Assembly (NCBI RefSeq): GCF_023065955.2
Contig: NW_026622874.1
Location: forward strand, 80,064,917-80,128,916
Direction: 5' to 3'
DNA: 64,000 nt
Source of the DNA: Ursus arctos
Taxonomy: Eukaryota > Chordata > Mammalia > Carnivora > Ursidae
Shown here: positions 37,524-49,683 of the stretch, piece by piece
Numbering within the stretch: the first letter of the stretch is position 1
How the letters are laid out: every line of letters begins with the position of its first letter
Program-made: the position numbers and the translations under genes
The notes under the pieces: model-generated
Seen by the model: the letters and a program-made list of their open reading frames with translations, nothing else
Database searches by the model: none
What the model was told of the DNA's origin: nothing

Positions 37524-40500
37524 GTACCCCTGCTCACCCATAGCGCACAACGGGGAAATAACTCAAGGAAGATGACAGCTCACTGCACACTGAAGTCTCT
37601 GGGCTGCCTGACTCCCATCGGGGTAGGTTTAGGTGCGATAGGTATTGTGATCGTATTGCAGTTAGATAATTAACCTGTGACAAGGTCTGTGGTCATCCTC
37701 ACGACTGGAAACCAGGGGAAGCTCTCCGTCCACTTTTTATTATCTGCTATGCGGTTTGGAATGTGCTTAGATAGGCCATGTTTCGTAAGTCATCCCTGTT
37801 TTACTTCTGCTGGTAAACGTGCTATACAGAATCCCTATACTTGTACCCTTTCCACAACTATTTTGAAAGATCAAACCTGTTAGTGTCGTGTCACAAAACA
37901 CACTCTGACACACACTTTCTGAAGGGGAGACGTCAGCGATTATCCGCATGACCGGTGCCCCACAGGCCCTTCAGTTGGGCTTCTAGGAGCAGGTCATTTG
38001 GTCCTAAGTCACAGTGAGAGCAGGTTTCTTCTCTCATCACACGTTCTCGAGTTGTCCATCGGAAAGCGTATACAGTTTTGTGGATTCTCTAACTTATGCT
38101 TCCCATCTTAATTTCCTATTGGACTAAATTACTCTGGAACTCAGTGTGCTGAAATGTCCGAGTGACTGTTTTTTAAGATAAGCACAGCTGCTGAGTTACA
38201 GAAGGGTTATTGGTATCACGTTCCTTTTGGAAAACACTTTTCCAATTCCCCTGTCAGATCACAGGCCCCTAATTCCTCAAGTGTGTTTGTGGCCATGGCC
38301 AGAAACTGCAGAGAGCAGAAGACCCTTGTGTCAGGAAGTGAGGCAGCGTGGGGACAGTCAGGGGCTTGCAGGCAAAGGATTCACCTCGAGTGGCTCGGAT
38401 TCCTGAGAAGAAAGGGCAGTTTCATCACATTCTCTCTCTTGTTAACAAACCAAAATATTCTGTGTGGTTGAGGAGGAAAGATGAAGTGTTGCCCGGATCC
38501 CGATGCCTCCGTGTCTGGAGTGTCCTGCCTCACTAGTTTGCCATGCTCCTTTTTCATCTTTGAAGATGCTACTTCTTGCTAGTGAACATTGGAAGACATG
38601 GTTAGTGATGTTTGGAGACAGTAGGTTATTCCTGTAATATCCATTCCCCTCTCCCCCCTTGTTATAGTTGGCAGCAGTGGGGAGGGGTCAAGTTCTCTAG
38701 CACGGATGCGGCTCTGCTGGAACGTGGTATTGGAGAAGGATGCAGATGCTGATAGCTCTTTCCTTGGGTTTCATATCTTGGTGTTACAACTTCTGTCTGT
38801 CTTACCAAACTATTTTCCTGTCTGTCTGCAGGTGGGTCCAGATGTGAGAGGCTTTCCTCGGCCCACCTGCAAGCCCTCCCATATGGACCAAACTTTACAA
38901 GGCTTCATTGGCTGTGGGCCACCTCAGCCTCCTCCACCTTGGTCGACATACGGGCCTCCCCCACCCCTCGTTCACCCACCATGTGGTAAGATGATCTGGA
39001 TTCCATGATGTGAGTTGTAGCGCGTATTCATCATGTAACTTCTGGTGTCGGTGGAGAAGATGTTTAGGAGGTACCACGAGGCTTTTCAATGCAAGGATCA
39101 ACCTGAGTGAGGACACAGGAACATTCCTCAACTTTCTGTGGACATCCATTTCGTGGACTGTCTCGTTTCACCATACAGAACTGGGCAGCAGGGGTCTGCC
39201 ATTGAGAAGGAGTGTGACATTGTGCAATAGACAGACATAAAAGCATTGCCCAGGTGCCCTGCACAGACATGATGTTTTGGGCTCTGGGCTTAATGGAGCA
39301 CAGTCTTCACATCACCTGCACCTGTGGATGCCCCAGTTGTCCAGCGTTATTGATTAGTTCTGAAATCATCTCTACTGTGCGGAGTGGTCATCTCCCCAAG
39401 GGTGAGGGACTGGTCTCTCCTTTGTCCACAGAGGTCAGCGGAGACCTGTGAGAAATGCTCTGCATCTGGAAGGGACCTGAGAGTGGGAGAGTAGAACAGG
39501 CTGGGGCAGGTGTAGAGCTTTGGCTTGAATCTTGCGTGGCCAACACCCGTCTGAATCCACCTCTGTCTCTTCTAGGGCCTCGGTCCAATTCAGAAGCCTG
39601 TGGCGCTCAAGGGGACAACAGTGGCACCGCGCCGAAGAAGGACCCAGAGAAGGACAAGGTAAATACGTGGCTGTTTCCAGTTGTAACCATTTCTGGAATC
39701 CTGTTCCTGTTTCGGCAGCACAGTGTCCTGGCTTTGTGTCTGTTGGGTGGATCATCCAGTTTGTCTGTGGCGTCGTTCACCTCTCAAATACAAGCAGTTC
39801 ACGCAGGGGCTGACAGGCTTCTCCATTACAAATCATCATCTTTAGGGGCCTATAAGCCACAGGTGGTTACAGGTGAAGGATGACAGAACACCCACTGTCT
39901 GTGTGTTTTGTGTGTGTGTGTGTGTGTGTGTGTGTTTGTGTACCCCTGCTCACCCATAGCGCATGTGGGGGAAATAACTCAAGGAAGCTGACAGCTCACT
40001 GCACACTGAAGTCTCTGGGCTGCCTGATTCCCACTGGGGTATGTACAGGTGCGATACCTATTGTGTTCGTATTGCGGTTAGATGATTAACCTGTGACAAG
40101 GTCTGTGGTCATCCTCACGACTGGAAACTAGGGGAAGCTCTCCGTGCATTTTTTATTATCTGCTTTGCGGTTTGGAATGTGCTTAGATAGGCCATGTTTC
40201 GTAAGTCATCCCTGTTTTACTTCTGCTGGTAAACGTGCTATACAGAATCCCTCTCCTTGTACCCTTTCCACAACTATTTTGCATGATCAAAGCTGTTAGT
40301 GTCGTGTCGCAAAACACACTGTGACACACACTTTCTGAAGGGGGGATGTTAGCGATTATCTGCATGACCGGTGCCCCACAAGCCCTTCGGTTGGGCTTCT
40401 AGGAGCAGGTCGTTTGGTCCTAAGTCACAGTGAGAGCAGGTTTCTTCTCTCATCACACGTTCTCGAGTTTTCCATCGGAAAGCATATACAGTTTTGTGGA

Positions 40501-42333
40501 TTCTCTAACTTATGCTTCCCATCTTAATTTCCTATTGGACTAAATTACTCTGGAACTCAGTGTGCTGAAATGTCCGAGTGACTGTGTTTTAAGATAAGCA
40601 CAGCTGCTGAGTTATAGAAGGGTTATTGGTATCACGTTCCTTTTGGAAAACACTTTTCCAATTCCCCTGTCAGATCACAGGCCCCTAATTCCTCAAGTGT
40701 GTTTGTGGCCATGGCCAGAAACTGCAGAGAGCAGAAGACCCTTGTGTCAGGAAGTGAGGCAGCGTGGGGACAGTCAGGGGCTTGCAGGCAAAGGATTCAC
40801 CTCGAGTGGCTCGGATTCCTGAGAAGAAAGGGCAGTTTCATCACATTCTCTCTCTTGTTAACAAACCAAAATATTCTGTGTGGTTGAGGAGGAAAGATGA
40901 AGTGTTGTCCAGGATCCCGATGCCTCCGTGTCTGGAGTGTCCTGCCTTCACTAGTTTGCCATGCTCCTTTTTCATCTTTGAAGATGCTACTTCTTGCTAG
41001 TGACCATTGGCAGACATGGTTAGTGATGTTTGGTGACAGTAGGTTATTCCTGTAATATCCATTCCCCTCTCCCCCCTTGTTATAGTTGGCAGCAGTGGGG
41101 AGGGGTCAAGTGCTCTAGCACGGATGCGGCTCTGCTGGAACGTGGTATTGGAGAAGGAGGCAGATGCTGAGAGCTCTTTCTTTGGGTTTCATCTCTTGGT
41201 GTTACAACTTCTGTCTGTCTCACCAAACTATTTTCCTGTCTGTCTGCAGGTGGGTAAGATGTGAGAGGGTTTCCTCGGCCCACCTGCATGCCCTGCCCTA
41301 TGGACCAAACTTTACCAGGCTTCATTGGCTGTGGGCCACCTCAGCCTCCTCCACCTTGGTCGACATGCGGGCCTCCCCTGCCCCTCGTTCCGCCACCATG
41401 TGGTAAGATGATCTGGATTGCATGATGTGAGTTGTAGCGCGAATTCATCGTGTGACTACATGTGTCGGTGGAGAAGATGTAGAGGAGGTACCACGAGGCT
41501 TTGCAATGCAAGGATCAACCTGAGTGAGGACACAGGAACATTCCTCAACTTTCTGTGGACATCCATTTCGTGGACTGTCTCGTTTCACCATACAGAACTG
41601 GGCAGCAGGGGTCTGCCATTGAGAAGAAGTGTGACATTGTGCAATAGACAGACATAAAAGCATTGCCCAGGTGCCCTGCACAGACAGGATGTTTTGGGCT
41701 CTGGGCTTAATGGAGCACAGTCTTTACATCACTTGCATGTGTGGAGGCCCCAGTTGTCCAGCGTTATTGATTAGTTCTGAAATCATCTCTACTGTGTGGA
41801 GTGGTCATATCCCCAAGGGTGAGGGACTGGTCTCTCCTTTGTCCACAGAGGTCAGCGGAGACCTGTGAGAAACGCTCTGCATCTGGAAGGGACCTGAGAG
41901 TGGGAGAGTAGAACAGGCTGGGGCAGGTGTAGAGCTTTGGCTTGAATCTTGCGTGGCCAACACCCGTCTGAATCCACCTCTGTCTCTTCTAGGGCCTCGG
42001 TCCAATTCAGAAACCTGTGGCGCTCAAGGGGACAAAGGTGGCACCGTGCCCAAGAAGGACCCAGAGAAGGACAAGGTAAATACGGTGGCTGTTTCCAGTT
42101 GTAACCATTTCTGGAATCCTGTTCCTGTCTGGGCAGCACCGTGTCCTGGCCTTGTGTCTGTTGGGTGGGTCATCCAGTTTGTCTGTGGCGTCGTTCACCT
42201 CTCAAATACAAGCAGTTCACGCAGGGGCTGACAGGCTTCTCCGTTACAAATCATCATCTTTGGGGGCCTCTCCCAAAGCCACAGGTGGTTAGCGGTGAAG
42301 GATGGCAGAACACTCACTGTGTGTGTGTCTTGT

Positions 42334-42376
<43 letters not shown>

Positions 42377-44772
42377 TGTACCCCTGCTCACCCATAGCGC
42401 ACGTGGGGGAAATAACTCAAGGAAGCTGACAGCTCACTGCACACTGAAGTCTCTGGGCTGCCTGATTCCCACTGGGGTATGTACAGGTGCGATACGTATT
42501 GTGTTCGTATTGCGGTTAGATGATTAACCTGTGACAAGGTCTGTGGTCATCCTCACGACTGGAAACTAGGGGAAGCTCTCCGTGCATTTTTTATTATCTG
42601 CTTTGCGGTTTGGAATGTGCTTAGATAGGCCATGTTTCGTAAGTCATCCCTGTTTTACTTCTGCTGGTAAACGTGCTATACAGAATCCCTCTCCTTGTAC
42701 CCTTTCCACAACTATTTTGCATGATCAAAGCTGTTAGTGTCGTGTCGCAAAACACACTGTGACACACACTTTCTGAAGGGGGGATGTTAGCGATTATCTG
42801 CAGGACCGGTGCCCCACAAGCCCTTCGGTTGGGCTTCTAGGAGCAGGTCGTTTGGTCCGAAGTCACAGTGAGAGCAGGTTTCTTCTCTCATCACACGTTT
42901 TCGAGTTTTCCATCGGAAAGCATATACAGTTTTGTGGCTTCTCTAACTTATGCTTCCCATCTTAATTTCCTATTGGACAAAATTACTCTGGAACTCAGTG
43001 TGCTGAAATGTCCGAGTGACTGTGTTTTAAGATAAGCACAGCTGCTGAGTTATAGAAGGGTTATTGGTATCACGTTCCTTTTGGAAAACACTTTTCCAAT
43101 TCCCCTGTCAGATCACAGGCCCCTAATTCCTCAAGTGTGTTTGTGGCCATGGCCAGAAACTGCAGAGAGCAGAAGACCCTTGTGTCAGGAAGTGAGGCAG
43201 CGTGGGGACAGTCAGGGGCTTGCAGGCAAAGGATTCACCTCGAGTGGCTCGGATTCCTGAGAAGAAAGGGCAGTTTCATCACATTCTCTCTCTTGTTAAC
43301 AAACCAAAATATTCTGTGTGGTTGAGGAGGAAAGATGAAGTGTTGTCCAGGATCCCGATGCCTCCGTGTCTGGAGTGTCCTGCCTTCACTAGTTTGCCAT
43401 GCTCCTTTTTCATCTTTGAAGATGCTACTTCTTGCTAGTGACCATTGGCAGACATGGTTAGTGATGTTTGGTGACAGTAGGTTATTCCTGTAATATCCAT
43501 TCCCCTCTCCCCCCTTGTTATAGTTGGCAGCAGTGGGGAGGGGTCAAGTTCTCTAGCACGGATGCGGCTCTGCTGGAACGTGGTATTGGAGAAGGAGGCA
43601 GATGCTGAGAGCTCTTTCTTTGGGTTTCATCTCTTGGTGTTACAACTTCTGTCTGTCTCACCAAACTATTTTCCCGTCTGTCTGCAGGTGGGTCCAGATG
43701 TGAGAGGGTTTCCTCGGCCCACCTGCATGCCCTGCCCTATGGACCAAACTTTACCAGGCTTCATTGGCTGTGGGCCACCTCAGCCTCCTCCACCTTGGTC
43801 GACATGCGGGCCTCCCCTGCCCCTCGTTCCGCCACCATGTGGTAAGATGATCTGGATTGCATGATGTGAGTTGTAGCGCGTATTCATCGTGTGACTACAT
43901 GTGTCGGTGGAGAAGATGTAGAGGAGGTACCACGAGGCTTTGCAATGCAAGGATCAACCTGAGTGAGGACACAGGAACATTCCTCAACTTTCTGTGGACA
44001 TCCATTTCGTGGACTGTCTCGTTTCACCATACAGAACTGGGCAGCAGGGGTCTGCCATTGAGAAGAAGTGTGACATTGTGCAATAGACAGACATAAAAGC
44101 ATTGCCCAGGTGCCCTGCACAGACATGATGTTTTGGGCTCTGGGCTTAATGGAGCACAGTCTTTACATCACTTGCATGTGTGGAGGCCCCAGTTGTCCAG
44201 CGTTATTGATTAGTTCTGAAATCATCTCTACTGTGCGGAGTGGTCATATCCCCAAGGGTGAGGGACTGGTCTCTCCTTTGTCCACAGAGGTCAGCGGAGA
44301 CCTGTGAGAAACGCTCTGCATCTGGAAGGGACCTGAGAGTGGGAGAGTAGAACAGGCTGGGGCAGGTGTAGAGCTTTGGCTTGAATCTTGCGTGGCCAAC
44401 ACCCGTCTGAATCCACCTCTGTCTCTTCTAGGGCCTCGGTCCAATTCAGAAACCTGTGGCGCTCAAGGGGACAAAGGTGGCACCGTGCCCAAGAAGGACC
44501 CAGAGAAGGACAAGGTAAATACGGTGGCTGTTTCCAGTTGTAACCATTTCTGGAATCCTGTTCCTGTCTGGGCAGCACCGTGTCCTGGCCTTGTGTCTGT
44601 TGGGTGGGTCATCCAGTTTGTCTGTGGCGTCGTTCACCTCTCAAATACAAGCAGTTCACGCAGGGGCTGACAGGCTTCTCCGTTACAAATCATCATCTTT
44701 GGGGGCCTCTCCCAAAGCCACAGGTGGTTAGCGGTGAAGGATGGCAGAACACTCACTGTGTGTGTGTCTTGT

Positions 44773-44811
<39 letters not shown>

Positions 44812-47800
44812 TGTACCCCTGCTCACCCATAGCGCACGTGGGGGAAATAACTCAAGGAAGCTGACAGCTCACTGCACACTGAAGTCTCTGGGCTGCCTGA
44901 TTCCCACTGGGGTATGTACAGGTGCGATACGTATTGTGTTCGTATTGCGGTTAGATGATTAACCTGTGACAAGGTCTGTGGTCATCCTCACGACTGGAAA
45001 CTAGGGGAAGCTCTCCGTGCATTTTTTATTATCTGCTTTGCGGTTTGGAATGTGCTTAGATAGGCCATGTTTCGTAAGTCATCCCTGTTTTACTTCTGCT
45101 GGTAAACGTGCTATACAGAATCCCTCTCCTTGTACCCTTTCCACAACTATTTTGCATGATCAAAGCTGTTAGTGTCGTGTCGCAAAACACACTGTGACAC
45201 ACACTTTCTGAAGGGGGGATGTTAGCGATTATCTGCAGGACCGGTGCCCCACAAGCCCTTCGGTTGGGCTTCTAGGAGCAGGTCGTTTGGTCCGAAGTCA
45301 CAGTGAGAGCAGGTTTCTTCTCTCATCACACGTTTTCGAGTTTTCCATCGGAAAGCATATACAGTTTTGTGGCTTCTCTAACTTATGCTTCCCATCTTAA
45401 TTTCCTATTGGACAAAATTACTCTGGAACTCAGTGTGCTGAAATGTCCGAGTGACTGTGTTTTAAGATAAGCACAGCTGCTGAGTTATAGAAGGGTTATT
45501 GGTATCACGTTCCTTTTGGAAAACACTTTTCCAATTCCCCTGTCAGATCACAGGCCCCTAATTCCTCAAGTGTGTTTGTGGCCATGGCCAGAAACTGCAG
45601 AGAGCAGAAGACCCTTGTGTCAGGAAGTGAGGCAGCGTGGGGACAGTCAGGGGCTTGCAGGCAAAGGATTCACCTCGAGTGGCTCGGATTCCTGAGAAGA
45701 AAGGGCAGTTTCATCACATTCTCTCTCTTGTTAACAAACCAAAATATTCTGTGTGGTTGAGGAGGAAAGATGAAGTGTTGTCCAGGATCCCGATGCCTCC
45801 GTGTCTGGAGTGTCCTGCCTTCACTAGTTTGCCATGCTCCTTTTTCATCTTTGAAGATGCTACTTCTTGCTAGTGACCATTGGCAGACATGGTTAGTGAT
45901 GTTTGGTGACAGTAGGTTATTCCTGTAATATCCATTCCCCTCTCCCCCCTTGTTATAGTTGGCAGCAGTGGGGAGGGGTCAAGTTCTCTAGCACGGATGC
46001 GGCTCTGCTGGAACGTGGTATTGGAGAAGGAGGCAGATGCTGAGAGCTCTTTCTTTGGGTTTCATCTCTTGGTGTTACAACTTCTGTCTGTCTCACCAAA
46101 CTATTTTCCCGTCTGTCTGCAGGTGGGTCCAGATGTGAGAGGGTTTCCTCGGCCCACCTGCATGCCCTGCCCTATGGACCAAACTTTACCAGGCTTCATT
46201 GGCTGTGGGCCACCTCAGCCTCCTCCACCTTGGTCGACATGCGGGCCTCCCCTGCCCCTCGTTCCGCCACCATGTGGTAAGATGATCTGGATTGCATGAT
46301 GTGAGTTGTAGCGCGTATTCATCGTGTGACTACATGTGTCGGTGGAGAAGATGTAGAGGAGGTACCACGAGGCTTTGCAATGCAAGGATCAACCTGAGTG
46401 AGGACACAGGAACATTCCTCAACTTTCTGTGGACATCCATTTCGTGGACTGTCTCGTTTCACCATACAGAACTGGGCAGCAGGGGTCTGCCATTGAGAAG
46501 AAGTGTGACATTGTGCAATAGACAGACATAAAAGCATTGCCCAGGTGCCCTGCACAGACATGATGTTTTGGGCTCTGGGCTTAATGGAGCACAGTCTTTA
46601 CATCACTTGCATGTGTGGAGGCCCCAGTTGTCCAGCGTTATTGATTAGTTCTGAAATCATCTCTACTGTGCGGAGTGGTCATATCCCCAAGGGTGAGGGA
46701 CTGGTCTCTCCTTTGTCCACAGAGGTCAGCGGAGACCTGTGAGAAACGCTCTGCATCTGGAAGGGACCTGAGAGTGGGAGAGTAGAACAGGCTGGGGCAG
46801 GTGTAGAGCTTTGGCTTGAATCTTGCGTGGCCAACACCCGTCTGAATCCACCTCTGTCTCTTCTAGGGCCTCGGTCCAATTCAGAAACCTGTGGCGCTCA
46901 AGGGGACAAAGGTGGCACCGTGCCCAAGAAGGACCCAGAGAAGGACAAGGTAAATACGGTGGCTGTTTCCAGTTGTAACCATTTCTGGAATCCTGTTCCT
47001 GTCTGGGCAGCACCGTGTCCTGGCCTTGTGTCTGTTGGGTGGGTCATCCAGTTTGTCTGTGGCGTCGTTCACCTCTCAAATACAAGCAGTTCACGCAGGG
47101 GCTGACAGGCTTCTCCGTTACAAATCATCATCTTTGGGGGCCTCTCCCAAAGCCACAGGTGGTTAGAGGTGAAGGATGGCAGAACACTCACTGTGTGTGT
47201 GTCTTGTGTGTGTGTGTGTGTGTGTCTGTGTGTGCGTTTTTGTACCCCTGCTCACCCATAGCGCACGTGGGGGAAATAACTCAAGGAAGCTGACAGCTCA
47301 CTGCACACTGAAGTCTCTGGGCTGCCTGATTCCCACTGGGGTATGTACAGGTGCGATACGTATTGTGTTCGTATTGCGGTTAGATGATTAACCTGTGACA
47401 AGGTCTGTGGTCATCCTCACGACTGGAAACTAGGGGAAGCTCTCCGTGCATTTTTTATTATCTGCTTTGCGGTTTGGAATGTGCTTAGATAGGCCATGTT
47501 TCGTAAGTCATCCCTGTTTTACTTCTGCTGGTAAACGTGCTATACAGAATCCCTCTCCTTGTACCCTTTCCACAACTATTTTGCCTGATCAAAGCTGTTA
47601 GTGTCGTGTCGCAAAACACACTGTGACACACACTTTCTGAAGGGGGGATGTTAGCGATTATCTGCATGACCGGTGCCCCACAAGCCCTTCGGTTGGGCTT
47701 CTAGGAGCAGGTCGTTTGGTCCGAAGTCACAGTGAGAGCAGGTTTCTTCTCTCATCACACGTTCTCGAGTTTTCCACCGCAAAGCATATACAGTTTTGTG

Positions 47801-49632
47801 GATTCTCTAACTTATGCTTCCCATCGTAATTTCCTATTGGACAAAATTACTCTGGAACTCAGTGTGCTGAAATGTCCGAGTGACCGTGTTTTAAGATAAG
47901 CACAGCTGCTGAGTTATAGAAGGGTTATTGGTATCACATTCCTTTCAGAAAACACTTTTCTAATTCCCTTGTCAGATCACAGGCCCCTAATTCCTCAAGT
48001 GTGTTTGTGGCCATGGCCAGAAACTGCAGAGAGCAGAAGACCCTTGTGTCAGGAAGTGAGGCAGCGTGGGGACAGTCAGGGGCTTGCAGGCAAAGGATTC
48101 GCCTCGAGTGGCTCGGATTCCTGAGAAGAAAGGGCAGTTTCATCACATTCTCTCTCTTGTTAACAAACCAAAATATTCTGTGTCGTTGAGGAGGAAAGAT
48201 GAAGTGTTGTCCAGGATCCCGATGCCTCCGTGTCTGGAGTGTCCTGCCTTCACTAGTTTGCCATGCTCCTTTTTCATCTTTGAAGATGCTACTTCTTGCT
48301 AGTGACCATTGGCAGACATGGTTAGTGATGTTTGGTGACAGTAGGTTATTCCTGTAATATCCATTTCCCTCTCCCCCCTTGTTTTAGTTGGCAGCAGTGG
48401 GGAGGGGTCAAGTTCTCTAGCACGGATGCGGCTCTGCTGGAACGTGGTATTGGAGAAGGAGGCAGATGCTGAGAGCTCTTTCTTTGGGTTTCATCTCTTG
48501 GTGTTACAACTTCTGTCTGTCTCACCAAACTATTTTCCTGTCTGTCTGCAGGTGGGTCCAGATGTGAGAGGGTTTCTTCAGCCCACCTGCATGCCCTGCC
48601 CTATGGACCACACTTTACCAGGCTTCATTGGCTGTGGGCCACCTCAGCCTCCTCCACCTTGGTCGACATGCGGGCCTCCCCTGCCCCTCGTTCCGCCACC
48701 ATGTGGTAAGATGATCTGGATTGCATGATGTGAGTTGTAGCGCGTATTCATCGTGTGACTACATGTGTCGGTGGAGAAGATGTAGAGGAGGTACCACGAG
48801 GCTTTACAATGCAAGGATCAACCTGAGTGAGGACACAGGAACATTCCTCAACTTTCTGTGGACATCCATTTCGTGGACTATCTCGTTATACCATACAGAA
48901 CTGGGCAGCAGGGGTCTGCCATTGAGAAGAAGTGTGACATTGTGCAATAGACAGACATAAAAGCATTGCCCAGGTGCCCTGCACAGACATGATGTTTTGG
49001 GCTCTGGGCTTAATGGAGCACAGTCTTTACATCACTTGCATGTGTGGAGGCCCCAGTTGTCCAGCGTTATTGATTAGTTATGAAATCATCTCTACTGTGC
49101 GGAGTGGTCATATCCCCAAGGGTGAGGGACTGGTCTCTCCTTTGTCCACAGAGGTCAGCGGAGACCTGTGAGAAACGCTCTGCATCTGGAAGGGACCTGA
49201 GAGTGGGAGAGTAGAACAGGCTGGGGCAGGTGTAGAGCTTTGGCTTGAATCTTGCGTGGCCAACACCCGTCTGAATCCACCTCTGTCTCTTCTAGGGCCT
49301 CGGTCCAATTCAGAAACCTGTGGCGCTCAAGGGGACAAAGGTGGCACCGTGCCCAAGAAGGACCCAGAGAAGGACAAGGTAAATATGGTGGCTGTTTCCA
49401 GTTGTAACCATTTCTGGAATCCTGTTCCTGTCTGGGCAGCACCGTGTCCTGGCCTTGTGTCTGTTGGGTGGGTCATCCAGTTTGTCTGTGGCGTCGTTCA
49501 CCTCTCAAATACAAGCAGTTCACGCAGGGGCTGACAGGCTTCTCCGTTACAAATCATCATCTTTGGGGGCCTCTCCCAAAGCCACAGGTGGTTAGCGGTG
49601 AAGGATGGCAGAACACTCACTGTGTGTGTGTC

Positions 49633-49683
<51 letters not shown>

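Noticed and set aside
43562..43864. A 100-codon continuous frame running into exon A in most units
   Set aside because: Its first part is intron. The conserved acceptor TGTCTGTCTGCAG, and family homology starting only after it, show that the coding part begins at exon A.
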